Shown piece after piece: positions 8,639 to 15,957 of a stretch of DNA of 64,000 nucleotides. The stretch comes from Tenacibaculum finnmarkense (GTDB lineage Bacteria; Bacteroidota; Bacteroidia; Flavobacteriales; Flavobacteriaceae): contig NZ_OENA01000038.1 in assembly GCF_900239185.1 (NCBI RefSeq), positions 186,001 to 250,000 of the forward strand, in the 5' to 3' direction. The position numbers were made by a program, and so were the translations under genes. Positions within the stretch are counted from its first letter, which is position 1. The number at the start of each line of letters is the position of its first letter. The notes beneath the pieces were generated by a model. The model was not told where the DNA came from. It worked only from the letters and a program-made list of their open reading frames with translations, and ran no database searches.

Positions 8639-9535
8639 TCAATTAAAAAAAGGGCGTATTAAAATTAGGTAGTTTATCATTTCTAAAATAATACTCCCAA
8701 AAATTAGCAGCATACTATAATAAGAAAGGGTTTCTAAGATGTTTTGTTTCTTGTTTTCAGAAGATGTTTCAGAAGCTGTTTTCGAGCTTTTCATTTTAGA
8801 GGTAAAGAATAAAACAACGTATAAAAAACCACTAATCATCGGTAAATAATATACAATAGTTTGTCCTTCTCCTAAAAATTGTGATAAGTTGATCGAACTT
8901 CCAAAGAGATAAATAAATAGCCAATTAAGCCAAAAAAAGAAGAATTGCAGTATTAAAATACTCAAAATAGCGGCTGGCAATTTATTAGGTAATTCCTTGT
9001 TCTCATCTTGTATCTCTTGGTTGGAATTAAGATATATCAACACATAAAAAGGCATAAAACAATGTAATAATAATCGAATCCAAAAATTGATTTCTAATAC
9101 AGGGAAATGAATCGTTAAAAATTGATAAGAAGATAGTATATCAAAAAAACTAAATACAAATAGCGTAAACATAGAAATTCCAAGCATCGGAAAAAATATA
9201 AATCCCATAATATTGCCTTCCATTCCTTTTAAATAAGTTCGTAAAGTACTCGTGGTAATTAACCAAGTAATTACCGAAATAAAAAGATGTTTAGGGGCAA
9301 AAAATTTCCAAATATTAAAATCAATAAAAAGACTAAACAGATAAGTAATACTTAAAATGATACTCAAATAAATTCCTGTAAAAAATATATAAGGCGCTAA
9401 TTTAAGTTTGCTAACATTAGTTTCTTCTTTTGTGAAAAAATACGATTCATAACGAAATGAAAATAGTATGAATAGTAAAAACGAAAAAGGATTTAAAAGT
9501 ATATTAACAATAGATAGTAGTATTTGTAGTATCAA
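8639..9535 (-). CDS. Multi-pass integral membrane protein, function unknown
   Basis: A 298-residue protein with about seven or eight hydrophobic segments, very rich in Phe, Leu and Ile. A polar loop lies near residues 172-186 (NQEIQDENKELPNKL) and a Ser/Lys-rich loop near 247-265. No catalytic or transport motif is visible, and I do not recognise the family. It is convergent with the retropepsin-like gene. The next minus-strand gene upstream (the aminotransferase) is separated from it by a strong terminator, so it is probably transcribed alone. Confidence 0.7.
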   Translation of the reverse strand: MILQILLSIVNILLNPFSFLLFILFSFRYESYFFTKEETNVSKLKLAPYIFFTGIYLSIILSITYLFSLFIDFNIWKFFAPKHLFISVITWLITTSTLRTYLKGMEGNIMGFIFFPMLGISMFTLFVFSFFDILSSYQFLTIHFPVLEINFWIRLLLHCFMPFYVLIYLNSNQEIQDENKELPNKLPAAILSILILQFFFFWLNWLFIYLFGSSINLSQFLGEGQTIVYYLPMISGFLYVVLFFTSKMKSSKTASETSSENKKQNILETLSYYSMLLIFGSIILEMINYLILIRPFFN

Positions 9536-9612
9536 TTTAATAGGGTTTTCAAAAACTTAAAAGTAAGGTTTTATTGTTTTGTAAAGGGGTTTTAGAAGTA
9601 TTTAAAATCAAA

Positions 9613-9648
9613 AAAAAAGGCTCGTAATTTTTAAATTACAAGCCTTTT
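9613..9648 (-). terminator. Rho-independent terminator after the aminotransferase gene
   Basis: A stem of about 14 bp (AAGGCTCGTAATTT paired with AAATTACAAGCCTT, one mismatch) flanked by A and T runs, 36 bp downstream of the aminotransferase stop codon. Confidence 0.85.
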
Positions 9649-9683
9649 TAAATTCTAAAAAATTATATAAAACTGAAAAATAT

Positions 9684-10871
9684 TTAAGAAACTACTTCTT
9701 TAATTCTTCTAACTGCCTCACGTAATTGTAATTCCGAAGCCGCATACGACATACGAATACAAGCAGGCGCACCAAAAGCTTCACCAGTTACAGTTGCTAC
9801 ATTTGCTTCTTCTAATAATAACATAGAAAAATCGCTTGCATTTTTAATTTCATGTCCTTTAATTGTTTTTCCGAAGAAAGAAGATACATCAGGAAAAACA
9901 TAAAATGCTCCTTCAGGAATATTTAATTTAAATCCTTCAATTTCTGAAAATAAACTTAAAACTAAATCTCTACGAGTTTTAAATTCATCAACCATATATT
10001 TAATTTTACTAGGCTCCGCTAAAACAGCCGTAATTGCAGCACGTTGTGCAATACAATTTGTTCCTGAAGTAATTTGCCCTTGCATTTTAGTACACGCTTT
10101 AGCAATCCATTGTGGCGCACCGATAAAACCAATTCTCCAACCTGTCATCGCAAATGCTTTCGCTAATCCGTTTACGGTAATGGTACGGTCGTACATATTT
10201 TCGATAGCTGCAAAACTAAAATGCTGTGTTCCGTAGTTAATATGTTCGTAAATTTCATCCGATAAAATATAAATATTTGGGTGATTTTCTAATACTTTCG
10301 CCAACGCTCTGTATTCTGCCTCGGTATAAATAGTTCCACTTGGATTATTTGGCGAGTTAAAGAAAATCATTTTTGTTTTAGGCGTAATTGCTGCTTCTAA
10401 TTGTGCTGGAGTAATTTTAAAATCCGTATCAATAGAAGAAGGGATTTCAACAAATTTAGCTTCACATAAAGTAGCAATTGCCGAGTAACTTACCCAATAA
10501 GGAGCAGGTAATAAAACCTCATCGCCTGGGTTTAATAACACCTGTGCAATATTTGCAATCGATTGTTTTGCTCCCGTAGAAACGACAATCTGATTTGGGG
10601 CGTAGGTTACATTATTATCACGCTTAAATTTGGTGCAAATAGCTTCTTTTAATTCGACATAACCATCCACAGGTGTGTATGAATTATAGTCTTGATTAAT
10701 TGCTTCGATCGCGGCATCTTTAATAAAATCGGGCGTATTAAAGTCAGGCTCTCCTAAGCTTAAACTGATAATATCTTTACCTGCGGCTTTTAATTCTCTT
10801 GCTTTAGCAGCCATCGCCAAAGTTTGAGATATTGGTAAACTGTTAATTCTGTTTGATAATGCGTTTGACAT
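9684..10871 (-). CDS. Pyridoxal-phosphate aminotransferase, class I/II (aspartate aminotransferase-like)
   Basis: A 395-residue fold-type I aminotransferase. Recognisable motifs are SLSLGEPDFNTP near residue 40, the substrate/cofactor segment FNSPNNPSGT (about 171-180), ILSDEIYEHINYG, and the PLP-lysine segment NGLAKAFAMTGWRIGF (about 233-248). A conserved arginine follows in CIRMSYAAS near the C-terminus. This is the pattern of the Thermus/Bacillus-type aspartate aminotransferases (subgroup 1b). Some relatives also use prephenate, so exact specificity is open. It is followed by its own terminator. Confidence 0.9.
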   Translation of the reverse strand: MSNALSNRINSLPISQTLAMAAKARELKAAGKDIISLSLGEPDFNTPDFIKDAAIEAINQDYNSYTPVDGYVELKEAICTKFKRDNNVTYAPNQIVVSTGAKQSIANIAQVLLNPGDEVLLPAPYWVSYSAIATLCEAKFVEIPSSIDTDFKITPAQLEAAITPKTKMIFFNSPNNPSGTIYTEAEYRALAKVLENHPNIYILSDEIYEHINYGTQHFSFAAIENMYDRTITVNGLAKAFAMTGWRIGFIGAPQWIAKACTKMQGQITSGTNCIAQRAAITAVLAEPSKIKYMVDEFKTRRDLVLSLFSEIEGFKLNIPEGAFYVFPDVSSFFGKTIKGHEIKNASDFSMLLLEEANVATVTGEAFGAPACIRMSYAASELQLREAVRRIKEVVS

Positions 10872-10895
10872 TGATTATATTATTAAGGTGCATTT

Positions 10896-10925
10896 TGTTA
10901 AAATGCGTGTTGTTAAAATGCGTAT
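10896..10925. repeat. Two 15-bp direct repeats upstream of the aminotransferase gene
   Basis: The unit TGTTAAAATGCGTGT is repeated directly as TGTTAAAATGCGTAT in the 58-bp spacer between the desaturase stop and the aminotransferase start. It may be replication slippage or a regulatory repeat; the function is unknown. Confidence 0.7.
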
Positions 10926-10929
10926 TATT

Positions 10930-12021
10930 TTAAGCTGCATGAGGTTTTTCACCCAAGCTTCCTAATTGTTTAAAGTGCTCAATAAAAGCTCTTGTCATTG
11001 TTTTGTACTCGTTGTATGGCAAGTCAAATTCTTGGGCAGTTTCCTTGACTATTTTTGCTATTTTGTTGTAATGAACATGCGAGATATGCGGAAAAATATG
11101 GTGTTCTACTTGATGATTTAATCCACCGGTATAAAAATTAACCAACCAGTTTGTAGGTGCAAAATTAGAGGTGGTATATAATTGATGAACTGCCCAGGTG
11201 TGTTCTAAATTTCCGTCTTTATCAGGCAATGGCATTTCTGTTTTTGGAACTACGTGTGCTAATTGAAAAACAACGCTTAAAATCATCCCTGCGGTATAGT
11301 GCATTACAAAAAAACCTAGTAATACTTTCCACCAAGCGATGTCTAAAACCAATAATGGCAATACAATCCATAATGAATAATAAGCAATTTTAGAAATGAC
11401 TAATTTTGTCCATTCTACCTTCGGATTAGGGAATTTACCATACGATAACTTACGTTTTAAATAACTACTCATTTGTTTTACATCGGTAGTAATAGCCCAG
11501 TTAATGGTTAATAATCCGTATAGAAATATTGAATAAAACTTTTGAAATTGATGTACAGGCAACCATTTTGAATGCTTCGAAAAACGGATGATTCTACCAG
11601 CGTCAATATCTTCATCATGTCCTTTAATATTGGTGAAAGTATGGTGCAATACATTGTGTTGTACTTTCCAGTTATAGACATTTCCTGCTAAAATATAAAT
11701 ACTGCTTCCCATTAATTTATTCAGCCAATTTTTGCTTGAAAAAGAATCATGGTTGGCATCGTGCATTACGTTCATACCAACACCAGCCATACCAATACCG
11801 GTAATAACGGTAAGTAAAAGCATTGTTGATTCGGGCATTGGCACGGTTAATATTAAAGCAAAAGGAACTAAGAAAGTAGCAAACATAATAATTGCTTTAC
11901 TATACAATTTCCAGTTACCGGTACGTTTAATATTGTTTTCTTTAAAATAGGTATTTACCTTTTTATTTAGCGTTCGAAAGAACTTTACGTTGTTTGTTCT
12001 GGAGAAGTTTATTGTCTTCAT
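10930..12021 (-). CDS. Fatty acid desaturase (acyl-CoA/acyl-lipid desaturase)
   Basis: A 363-residue membrane-bound di-iron desaturase. The three histidine boxes are MHDANHDSF, WKVQHNVLHHTFTN and LNHQVEHHIFPH, spaced as in front-end or acyl-lipid desaturases, with hydrophobic segments between them. It introduces a double bond into membrane fatty acyl chains; position specificity cannot be told. I choose ATG at 12021 (MKTINFSRTN). The longer frame opens with TTG at 12045 and adds eight residues without support. A tandem 15-bp repeat lies between this gene and the aminotransferase gene. Confidence 0.9.
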   Translation of the reverse strand: MKTINFSRTNNVKFFRTLNKKVNTYFKENNIKRTGNWKLYSKAIIMFATFLVPFALILTVPMPESTMLLLTVITGIGMAGVGMNVMHDANHDSFSSKNWLNKLMGSSIYILAGNVYNWKVQHNVLHHTFTNIKGHDEDIDAGRIIRFSKHSKWLPVHQFQKFYSIFLYGLLTINWAITTDVKQMSSYLKRKLSYGKFPNPKVEWTKLVISKIAYYSLWIVLPLLVLDIAWWKVLLGFFVMHYTAGMILSVVFQLAHVVPKTEMPLPDKDGNLEHTWAVHQLYTTSNFAPTNWLVNFYTGGLNHQVEHHIFPHISHVHYNKIAKIVKETAQEFDLPYNEYKTMTRAFIEHFKQLGSLGEKPHAA

Positions 12022-12141
12022 TGTGTTGTGTGTTATATATAGCAAAAATAAACGTTTTTACCCTATATTATTGATTACAAACCACTTTTTAACAAGAAAG
12101 ATATCTTTTGTTAGATAAATGCGTATTCCCGATTAGTTTTT

Positions 12142-12149
12142 TACTTTTG
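12142..12149 (+). promoter_or_regulatory. Probable -7 box of rsmG
   Basis: TACTTTTG followed by CA matches the Bacteroidota -7 consensus and lies 30 bp upstream of the rsmG start. No well-placed TTG was found. Confidence 0.45.
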
Positions 12150-12179
12150 CACTGAAAAATATATTCAATCATAATATCA

Positions 12180-12809
12180 ATGGAACTTATAAAAAAATAT
12201 TTTACCGACTTAACGGAAACACAATTAGCACAGTTTTCAAAATTACAAGAACTATATGAAGATTGGAATTTAAAAATTAACGTAGTTTCTCGTAAAGATA
12301 TTGATGAATTGTACCTACGTCATGTATTACATTCTTTAGGAATAGCAAAAGTTATGCAATTTAAACCAGGTTCTAAGGTTATGGATGTTGGTACAGGAGG
12401 TGGTTTTCCAGGGATTCCATTGGCAATTTTATTTCCTGAAACTCAGTTTCATTTGGTAGATTCTATCGGAAAAAAAATAAAAGTAGTCAATGAAGTAGTG
12501 GCAGGCTTAGGTTTAGAAAACGTAAAAACCACCAACGGACGTGTTGAAGAGGTAAAAGATACCTACGATTTTATTGTAAGTAGAGCAGTAGCTCAAATGG
12601 AAACATTTGTAGGATGGACAAAAGGAAAAATCTCTAAAAAGCAGAATCACGATTTAAAAAACGGAATTTTATATTTAAAAGGAGGCGATTTATCGGAAGA
12701 ATTAGAAAAATATACCTCAGCAACGATTTATGATTTACCAGATTTCTTTGAAGAAGATTTCTATGAAACCAAAAAAGTGGTGCATTTAGGGATGAAGTTT
12801 AAGGCGTAA
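12180..12809 (+). CDS. rsmG: 16S rRNA (guanine(527)-N(7))-methyltransferase RsmG
   Basis: A 209-residue SAM-dependent methyltransferase of the GidB/RsmG family. The N-terminus has the family pattern NVVSRKDIDELYLRHVLHS (about 34-52). The SAM-binding motif is VMDVGTGGGFPGIPLA (about 68-83), followed by FHLVDSIGKK and the late motif FIVSRAVAQME. It methylates G527 of 16S rRNA in the 530 loop; loss gives low-level streptomycin resistance in other species. Length is typical. It is a single gene, followed by dispersed repeat element B. Confidence 0.93.
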   Translation: MELIKKYFTDLTETQLAQFSKLQELYEDWNLKINVVSRKDIDELYLRHVLHSLGIAKVMQFKPGSKVMDVGTGGGFPGIPLAILFPETQFHLVDSIGKKIKVVNEVVAGLGLENVKTTNGRVEEVKDTYDFIVSRAVAQMETFVGWTKGKISKKQNHDLKNGILYLKGGDLSEELEKYTSATIYDLPDFFEEDFYETKKVVHLGMKFKA

Positions 12810-12860
12810 TTTTTTATAATTAGCTGTTTTCCTATAATTCAGTATCTATTTAAAAACGTT

Positions 12861-12992
12861 GTCAATTCGAGTGATTTTAATGACTAAAAGGAATTAAAAT
12901 TGTATCGAGAATTTATATTTTATTTTTCTTTATTTTGAAGATAAAAAAGTTCTCGATACAATTTTTTGAAGAAAAAAATTACTCGAACTGAC
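12861..12992. repeat. Dispersed structured repeat, element B copy 1
   Basis: A 132-bp intergenic element bounded by inverted ends GTCAATTCGAGTGATTTT and AATTACTCGAACTGAC. It contains a second nested inverted pair: ATTGTATCGAGAA and TTCTCGATACAAT. A near-identical copy lies at 37695-37829; the outer and inner arms are conserved and only the central AT-rich loop differs. It can fold into one long hairpin. There is no coding frame. Confidence 0.85.
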
Positions 12993-13015
12993 CGTTTTTT
13001 ACAATTATTAAAGAC

Positions 13016-13504
13016 TTAACAACATCCCGAATTAGGCGCACAGCTTGTTTGTTCTTGAATTTCCGCTAATTTTACGTTTGGTTTTTCACTAATTTTAGTT
13101 GCTTTTGCATCAGGAATTCCACATTTATCTTTGTCTAAGCAATCGGTTAGCGTGCTTGTTAATAAAAAGTGCGTTCCATCAAAATCTAAGCCATATTTCC
13201 CGATTGTTGTTCCTTGATATTCCACTTCAATATCTAAATCGGCAATATGTAGTACTTTTTCAGAAAGCGCAATAATGCTCATTAATTTTTCAGGATGCAA
13301 TCGGTGATCGTAATCATCGGCTTCCCATAATTGAAAGTTTACAAGCTCTTCGGTTCTTACTGTTCCGCCACAATCGATAAAGTTTTTGGTAACTCTTCCG
13401 ACTTCTGTTACGTGAAAATGACTCGGTACTAATTCGCCGTTTGGTAATTTAAAACTGATGTTTTTTAAGCTTGATAAATGTTTTTTAATTTCTGATAATT
13501 TCAT
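13016..13504 (-). CDS. DUF6428 family protein
   Basis: A 162-residue cytosolic protein of the DUF6428 type. It has an N-terminal helix MKLSEIKKHLSSL, then LPNGELVPSHFHVTEVG and CGGTVRTEELVNFQLWEADD, and a C-terminal tail with a Cys-rich end (SCAPNSGCC). Relatives are often found beside ArsR regulators and arsenate reductases, and the terminal cysteines would suit thiol or metalloid chemistry, but no arsenic gene is present here. Function unknown. It lies between repeat elements B and A. Confidence 0.78.
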   Translation of the reverse strand: MKLSEIKKHLSSLKNISFKLPNGELVPSHFHVTEVGRVTKNFIDCGGTVRTEELVNFQLWEADDYDHRLHPEKLMSIIALSEKVLHIADLDIEVEYQGTTIGKYGLDFDGTHFLLTSTLTDCLDKDKCGIPDAKATKISEKPNVKLAEIQEQTSCAPNSGCC

Positions 13505-13568
13505 GATTTTTTTTATTTTAAAATAAGTGAATCGTTTTATTATAATGAGAGATTAATATAATTTTTTT

Positions 13569-13652
13569 GAAGCTATTTCCCGCTTTCCGCACTCGCTCTT
13601 TTTTTTTGAAGGAAAAAAAAGGAGCTCAAACAATTGCTACAATCGGGGCTAG
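13569..13652. repeat. Dispersed repeat, element A copy 1
   Basis: Begins GAAGCTATTTCCCGC and TTTCCGCACTCGC, has a T-rich/A-rich central hairpin, and ends GAGCTCAAACAATTGC then AATCGGGGCTAG. The same ends occur at 14350-14440 (inverted) and 37573-37656. The centre pairs GCTCTTTTTT with an A-run ending GGAGC. Confidence 0.85.
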
Positions 13653-13668
13653 AAAAACAGTGCTAGCT

Positions 13669-14085
13669 TTAGAGTTTTACAGTCTTTAAAAGAGTATTTA
13701 CACCTGCTTGTGCTACTTTAAAATCATTTTCTACCGTGCTACCGCTTACACCAATAGCGCCAATAAGTACGCCGTCGGAATTTTTTATAGGGATGCCTCC
13801 TGCAAAGGTAATCATGCCGTTATTAGAGTGTTCGATATTGTATAAAGGTTGCCCGGGTTGCGATAATGTACCTAGAACATCGGTGTTTTTACCAAACAAA
13901 GCGGCCGTTTTTGCTTTTTTCATGGCAATATCAATTGGGCCTAAAAAAGCGCCATCCATGCGTTCGAAAGCGACTAAGTTTGTCCCTGCATCTACGACAG
14001 AAATACTCATTTTGGTATTTAGAGAAATTGCTTTTATTGTTGCAGTAGCAAGTACTTTTTTTGCTTGGCTTAAGGTAATGTTCAT
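13669..14085 (-). CDS. GlcG/HbpS family heme-binding protein (DUF336)
   Basis: A 138-residue protein of the GlcG/HbpS fold. Family segments include MSISVVDAGTNLVAFERMDGA, AMKKAKTAALFG, and FAGGIPIKNSDGVLIGAIGVSG near the C-terminus. Members bind heme or sense redox state; some sit in glycolate operons. I take ATG at 14085 (MNITLSQAKKVL). The open frame extends upstream to a GTG at 14127, but those codons come from the tandem repeat that abuts the gene. It is monocistronic and flanked by copies of repeat element A. Confidence 0.85.
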   Translation of the reverse strand: MNITLSQAKKVLATATIKAISLNTKMSISVVDAGTNLVAFERMDGAFLGPIDIAMKKAKTAALFGKNTDVLGTLSQPGQPLYNIEHSNNGMITFAGGIPIKNSDGVLIGAIGVSGSTVENDFKVAQAGVNTLLKTVKL

Positions 14086-14093
14086 AGAATTAA

Positions 14094-14300
14094 ATTTTTT
14101 AGACGCTGATTTAGACGCTAATTTCACGAATTTTCGCTAATTCTTTTTAGAAGCTAATTTCACGGATTTTTGCTGATTTTATTTAGATGCTGGTTTAGAC
14201 GCTGATTTCACGGATTTTCACTAATTCTTTTTAGACGCTGATTTCACGGATTTTTGCTGATTTTTATTTAGATGCTAATTTAATGGATTTTCGTTGATAA
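14094..14300. repeat. Degenerate tandem repeat array
   Basis: About four to five imperfect copies of a unit of roughly 30-50 bp, built on TTTAGACGCTGATTTCACGG followed by ATTTTNNCTNATT. Subunits alternate between TTTTCGCTAATTC and TTTTTGCTGATTT. It has no coding role. Its left end reads into the open frame of the DUF336 gene. GACGCTGATTTCACG-type arrays seem to be a recurring non-coding repeat in Bacteroidota genomes, but that is from memory only. Confidence 0.8.
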
Positions 14301-14349
14301 AAATTAAATAAAATTGGCTAATTATTTATTTTGAAATAGGTTCGAATCC

Positions 14350-14440
14350 TAGCCCCGATTGTAGCGGTTGTTTGAGCTCTTTTTTATTTTTTCTTTTAAA
14401 AAAATAAAAAAAGCGAGTGCGAAAAGCGGGAGATTGCTTC
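14350..14440. repeat. Dispersed repeat, element A copy 2 (inverted)
   Basis: The reverse complement of the element at 13569-13652: it starts TAGCCCCGATTGTAGCGG, passes TTTGAGCTC, a T-rich/A-rich hairpin, AAGCGAGTGCGAAAAGCGGG and ends AGATTGCTTC. With copy 1 it brackets the DUF336 gene and the tandem array as an inverted pair about 700 bp apart. Confidence 0.85.
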
Positions 14441-14475
14441 AAAAAAATTTTCTTATTAATTTTAATGTTTTGCAT

Positions 14476-14514
14476 AAAAAAAAAGCCTTTTCAAACAGGT
14501 TGAAAAAGGCTTTT
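14476..14514 (-). terminator. Terminator of the DEAD-box helicase gene
   Basis: The stem AAAGCCTTTTTCAACC on the minus strand pairs with GGTTTGAAAAGGCTTT-like sequence and is followed by a T run on that strand, 33 bp past the helicase stop codon. Confidence 0.8.
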
Positions 14515-14546
14515 AAATTCTAAAAATAGAAATTTTATATAAGGTT

Positions 14547-15785
14547 TTAATACCAGCGTTTTTTCTTCTTTTTAGAAGCTTCAGACTTACGTCCTTTTTT
14601 ATTGGTGCTAATGGTATTTGGTTGCTTTATATGTTTTGGTTTTACCAATAAAAACGGGTGATCTTCAATAATTTTTATCGGGCGTTTTAAAACTTCTTGA
14701 ATGCTTTTAATATAGCTAGTTTCATCGGCACCACAGAATGAAAAGGCAATTCCCGCTTTTCCTGCTCTACCAGTTCTACCGATTCGGTGTACATAAGTTT
14801 CAGGAACATTTGGAATATCTACATTAATTACAGCATCAATTTTATGAATGTCAATACCACGAGCGGCAACATCGGTAGCGATTAGAATATTCGCTTTGTT
14901 GCTTTTAAAATCTTCAATGGCTTGGTTACGTAAAATTTGGGTTTTATCTCCGTGAATACTCGTTACGTTATAGCCGTTTTTAATAAGGGTTTGCTCTAAT
15001 TTATCAACGCCAAATTTGGTACGTCTGAAGATAAGAATACGCCCTTGTATGGTGTTTTTTAGTAAATATAAACACAAATCTACTTTGTGTTTTTTAGGCG
15101 TGTAATATAATAATTGCCCAATTTTATTAACGGTATTATCGGTAGGGATAACGTTAACAATTGCTGGCTTATACAACATTTGTTTTGCTAAATCGCTTAC
15201 TTTTTCGGGCATGGTAGCCGAGCATAAAAGCGTTTGTTTTTTGCGAGGACAAAGTGCTTCAATCTTTTTTACATCATGGATAAAACCCATGTCTAACATT
15301 AAATCGGCTTCGTCTAAAACAAAGGTTTTTAAGGTGGTTAAATCAACAGATCCTTGTTCGTGTAAATCGATTAAACGCCCTGGTGTTGCTACTAAAACAT
15401 CAATTCCTTTTGCTAAAGTTTCTTTTTGTGCTTTGGTTGATATTCCTCCGTAAACAACTCCTGCTAGTATGTTTGTGTGTGCTGCGTAGGTGCTAAAACT
15501 TTCTTGAATTTGTATTGCCAGTTCTCTGGTTGGGCTTACTACTAAAGCTTTTATTTTTTTAGGGCCTCTTTCAGGAACAAGGGCTAGTTCTTGCGCTAAA
15601 TTATGGATAATTGGCAATGCAAAAGCCGCTGTTTTACCCGATCCTGTTTGCGATCCAACAATTACATCTTTTTTATCTAGTACTAACGGAATTACTTTCT
15701 GTTGTACTAAGGTTGCTGTGTGATATTTTTGTTCACTAAGTGCTTTTAAAATATCGGTATTAAGATGTAAGTCTGTAAATTTCAT
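14547..15785 (-). CDS. DEAD/DEAH box RNA helicase (RhlE-like)
   Basis: A 412-residue superfamily 2 helicase. Motifs in order: Q motif region (YHTATLVQQKVIP), motif I GSQTGSGKTAAF (about 44-55), Ib TPGRLIDL, motif II VLDEADLMLD, motif III CSATMP, motif V ATDVAARGIDI and motif VI HRIGRTGRAGK. A basic C-terminal tail (KKGRKSEASKKKKKRWY) follows and probably helps RNA binding. Likely role: unwinding of structured RNA in ribosome assembly or RNA decay. A -7 box TATCTTTG on the minus strand lies about 15 bp upstream of the start. Confidence 0.92.
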   Translation of the reverse strand: MKFTDLHLNTDILKALSEQKYHTATLVQQKVIPLVLDKKDVIVGSQTGSGKTAAFALPIIHNLAQELALVPERGPKKIKALVVSPTRELAIQIQESFSTYAAHTNILAGVVYGGISTKAQKETLAKGIDVLVATPGRLIDLHEQGSVDLTTLKTFVLDEADLMLDMGFIHDVKKIEALCPRKKQTLLCSATMPEKVSDLAKQMLYKPAIVNVIPTDNTVNKIGQLLYYTPKKHKVDLCLYLLKNTIQGRILIFRRTKFGVDKLEQTLIKNGYNVTSIHGDKTQILRNQAIEDFKSNKANILIATDVAARGIDIHKIDAVINVDIPNVPETYVHRIGRTGRAGKAGIAFSFCGADETSYIKSIQEVLKRPIKIIEDHPFLLVKPKHIKQPNTISTNKKGRKSEASKKKKKRWY

Positions 15786-15801
15786 TGATTATTTTTTTTG
15801 C

Positions 15802-15809
15802 AAAGATAC
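15802..15809 (-). promoter_or_regulatory. Probable -7 box of the DEAD-box helicase gene
   Basis: The minus strand reads TATCTTTGC, a match to TAnnTTTG, about 15 bp before the helicase ATG, giving a short 5' leader. Confidence 0.45.
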
Positions 15810-15957
15810 TGTAATTCAAACTTACATGAAATTTATAAGTTTGGTTGAGGGTTATTTTAAAACACTCATAAATTCACCAACAATATTCATATCGTTAGCA
15901 TTCTCTTGATTGATGATAAGATCTTTCTTAAAGTATTTTCAAACAAATATTTTTCTA

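Noticed and set aside
12022-12045. Longer desaturase start at 12045
   Set aside because: It is a TTG codon that adds eight residues; the ATG at 12021 gives a natural N-terminus.
13016-13504. An arsenic resistance operon, suggested by DUF6428 and its Cys-rich tail
   Set aside because: No ArsR, arsenate reductase or ArsB/Acr3 gene is nearby; the gene stands alone between repeats.
13736-14140. Long open frame on the plus strand opposite the DUF336 gene (134 codons)
   Set aside because: Antisense to a gene with clear family motifs; low-complexity translation with no recognisable domain.
14094-14300. A CRISPR array
   Set aside because: The units are degenerate and of variable length, and have no unique spacers between exact repeats. 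No cas genes are nearby.
14337-14356. A tRNA gene at the GGTTCGAATCC sequence
   Set aside because: Only a T-arm is present; the 100 bp on either side cannot form an acceptor stem, D-arm or anticodon arm. I found no other tRNA or rRNA in the intergenic regions.
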